Under the pieces are notes generated by a model that worked only from the letters and a program-made list of their open reading frames with translations, searched no databases and was not told where the DNA came from. Positions 63,926 to 64,000 of a stretch of 64,000 nt of DNA are shown one piece after another. The stretch is from contig CACJJI010000002.1 of NCBI GenBank assembly GCA_902593675.1, positions 186,001-250,000 of the forward strand, written 5' to 3'. Each line of letters opens with the position of its first letter. The first letter of the stretch is position 1. This DNA comes from an uncultured SAR86 cluster bacterium. GTDB taxonomy: Bacteria > Pseudomonadota > Gammaproteobacteria > Magnimaribacterales > D2472. Made by a program: the position numbers and the translations under genes.

Positions 63926-64000
63926 TTAAAACTTTAAAGTGTATCTAGCTATTATGCCAAGTATAAACCCAGCTATCATACCAACTAAATGAGCGATATT
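63926..64000 (-). CDS. C-terminal end of a rhomboid-like intramembrane protease (partial)
   Basis: Only the last 24 codons lie in the window: a hydrophobic helix with AHLVGMIAGFILG followed by a basic end and a TAA stop at 63926-63928. In rhomboid proteases the last active helix has a catalytic His in AH-x-x-G, then G-x-x-x-G, which this matches. Identification rests on that short segment alone. Confidence 0.55.
   Translation of the reverse strand, partial: NIAHLVGMIAGFILGIIARYTLKF

Noticed and set aside
1-64000. CRISPR arrays, transposases, phage genes, riboswitches, rRNA or a replication origin
   Set aside because: No regularly spaced repeats, transposase or integrase motifs, or DnaA-box clusters were seen on reading both strands, and all spacers are below about 180 bases.

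Overview
The window is a gene-dense, A+T-rich stretch of a bacterial chromosome, most likely from a streamlined marine gammaproteobacterium. A SAR86-like lineage is my best guess, but this is inference. The evidence is the gammaproteobacterial gene order (leuC-leuD-leuB-asd-fimV-truA-trpF-trpB-trpA-accD-SPOR-cvpA-purF; mltF next to purL; cysS-ppiB-lpxH; a lexA/topA block), two gammaproteobacterial CTGT-N8-ACAG LexA boxes, and very short spacers. No stretch longer than about 180 bases lacks a gene. I saw no insertion sequence, prophage, CRISPR array, rRNA or replication origin. The window holds about 60 protein genes, two of them cut by the window edges, and two tRNAs.

Layout. 1-3229 (minus): a catabolic cassette with a crotonase (cut at base 1), an IpdB-like and an IpdA-like subunit, and an extradiol ring-cleavage dioxygenase. 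It resembles the late steps of bacterial steroid-nucleus breakdown. 3409-13174: mixed small metabolic genes (metallo-hydrolase, TM2 protein, SDR, thioesterase, DUF1330, hflX, an unknown duplicated lipoprotein, a PYROXD2-like oxidoreductase, an alanine/glycine symporter, a PIF1-like helicase, a GNAT protein). 13178-13268: tRNA-Ser(GCU). 13313-20255 (minus): dihydroorotase, aspartokinase, alaS, dienelactone hydrolase, gamma-carbonic-anhydrase-like protein, CoA pyrophosphatase. 20307-27478: a Nudix hydrolase, purL, a short MltF-like transglycosylase and uvrB. 27525-27599: tRNA-Asn(GUU). 27707-33510: SDR, cysS, ppiB, lpxH, SOS-regulated umuDC and a DUF1289 protein. 33615-36194: acnB.

36191-50236 (minus): one very long co-directional block (SDR, aroC, leuCDB, asd, fimV, truA, trpFBA, accD, SPOR protein, cvpA, purF). 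From aroC onward no gap exceeds 8 bases. 50271-52283: a secreted penicillin-acylase-family Ntn hydrolase. 52280-57950 (minus): methylcitrate cycle prpD-prpC-prpB, then queH, thrH and a 5'-nucleotidase. 58017-58634: lexA with its own SOS box. 58631-64000 (minus): a small unknown protein, topA, a membrane-anchored unknown, pyrD, galU and the end of a rhomboid-like protease.

How the parts fit. Steroid-ring and side-chain breakdown releases propionyl-CoA. The prpBCD genes oxidise propionyl-CoA to pyruvate and succinate, and AcnB can supply the 2-methylaconitate hydration step, so the two ends of the window may be metabolically linked (inference). lexA and umuDC carry near-identical SOS boxes right next to their start codons, whereas uvrB has none. 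The most interesting points are the steroid-type cassette in a compact genome, stop codons that overlap by exactly 4 bases at five convergent junctions, an MltF reduced to its catalytic domain, a dihydroorotase with Gln in its first metal motif, an SDR without its catalytic Tyr, a duplicated-domain lipoprotein of unknown function, and a cyclophilin with two plausible starts.
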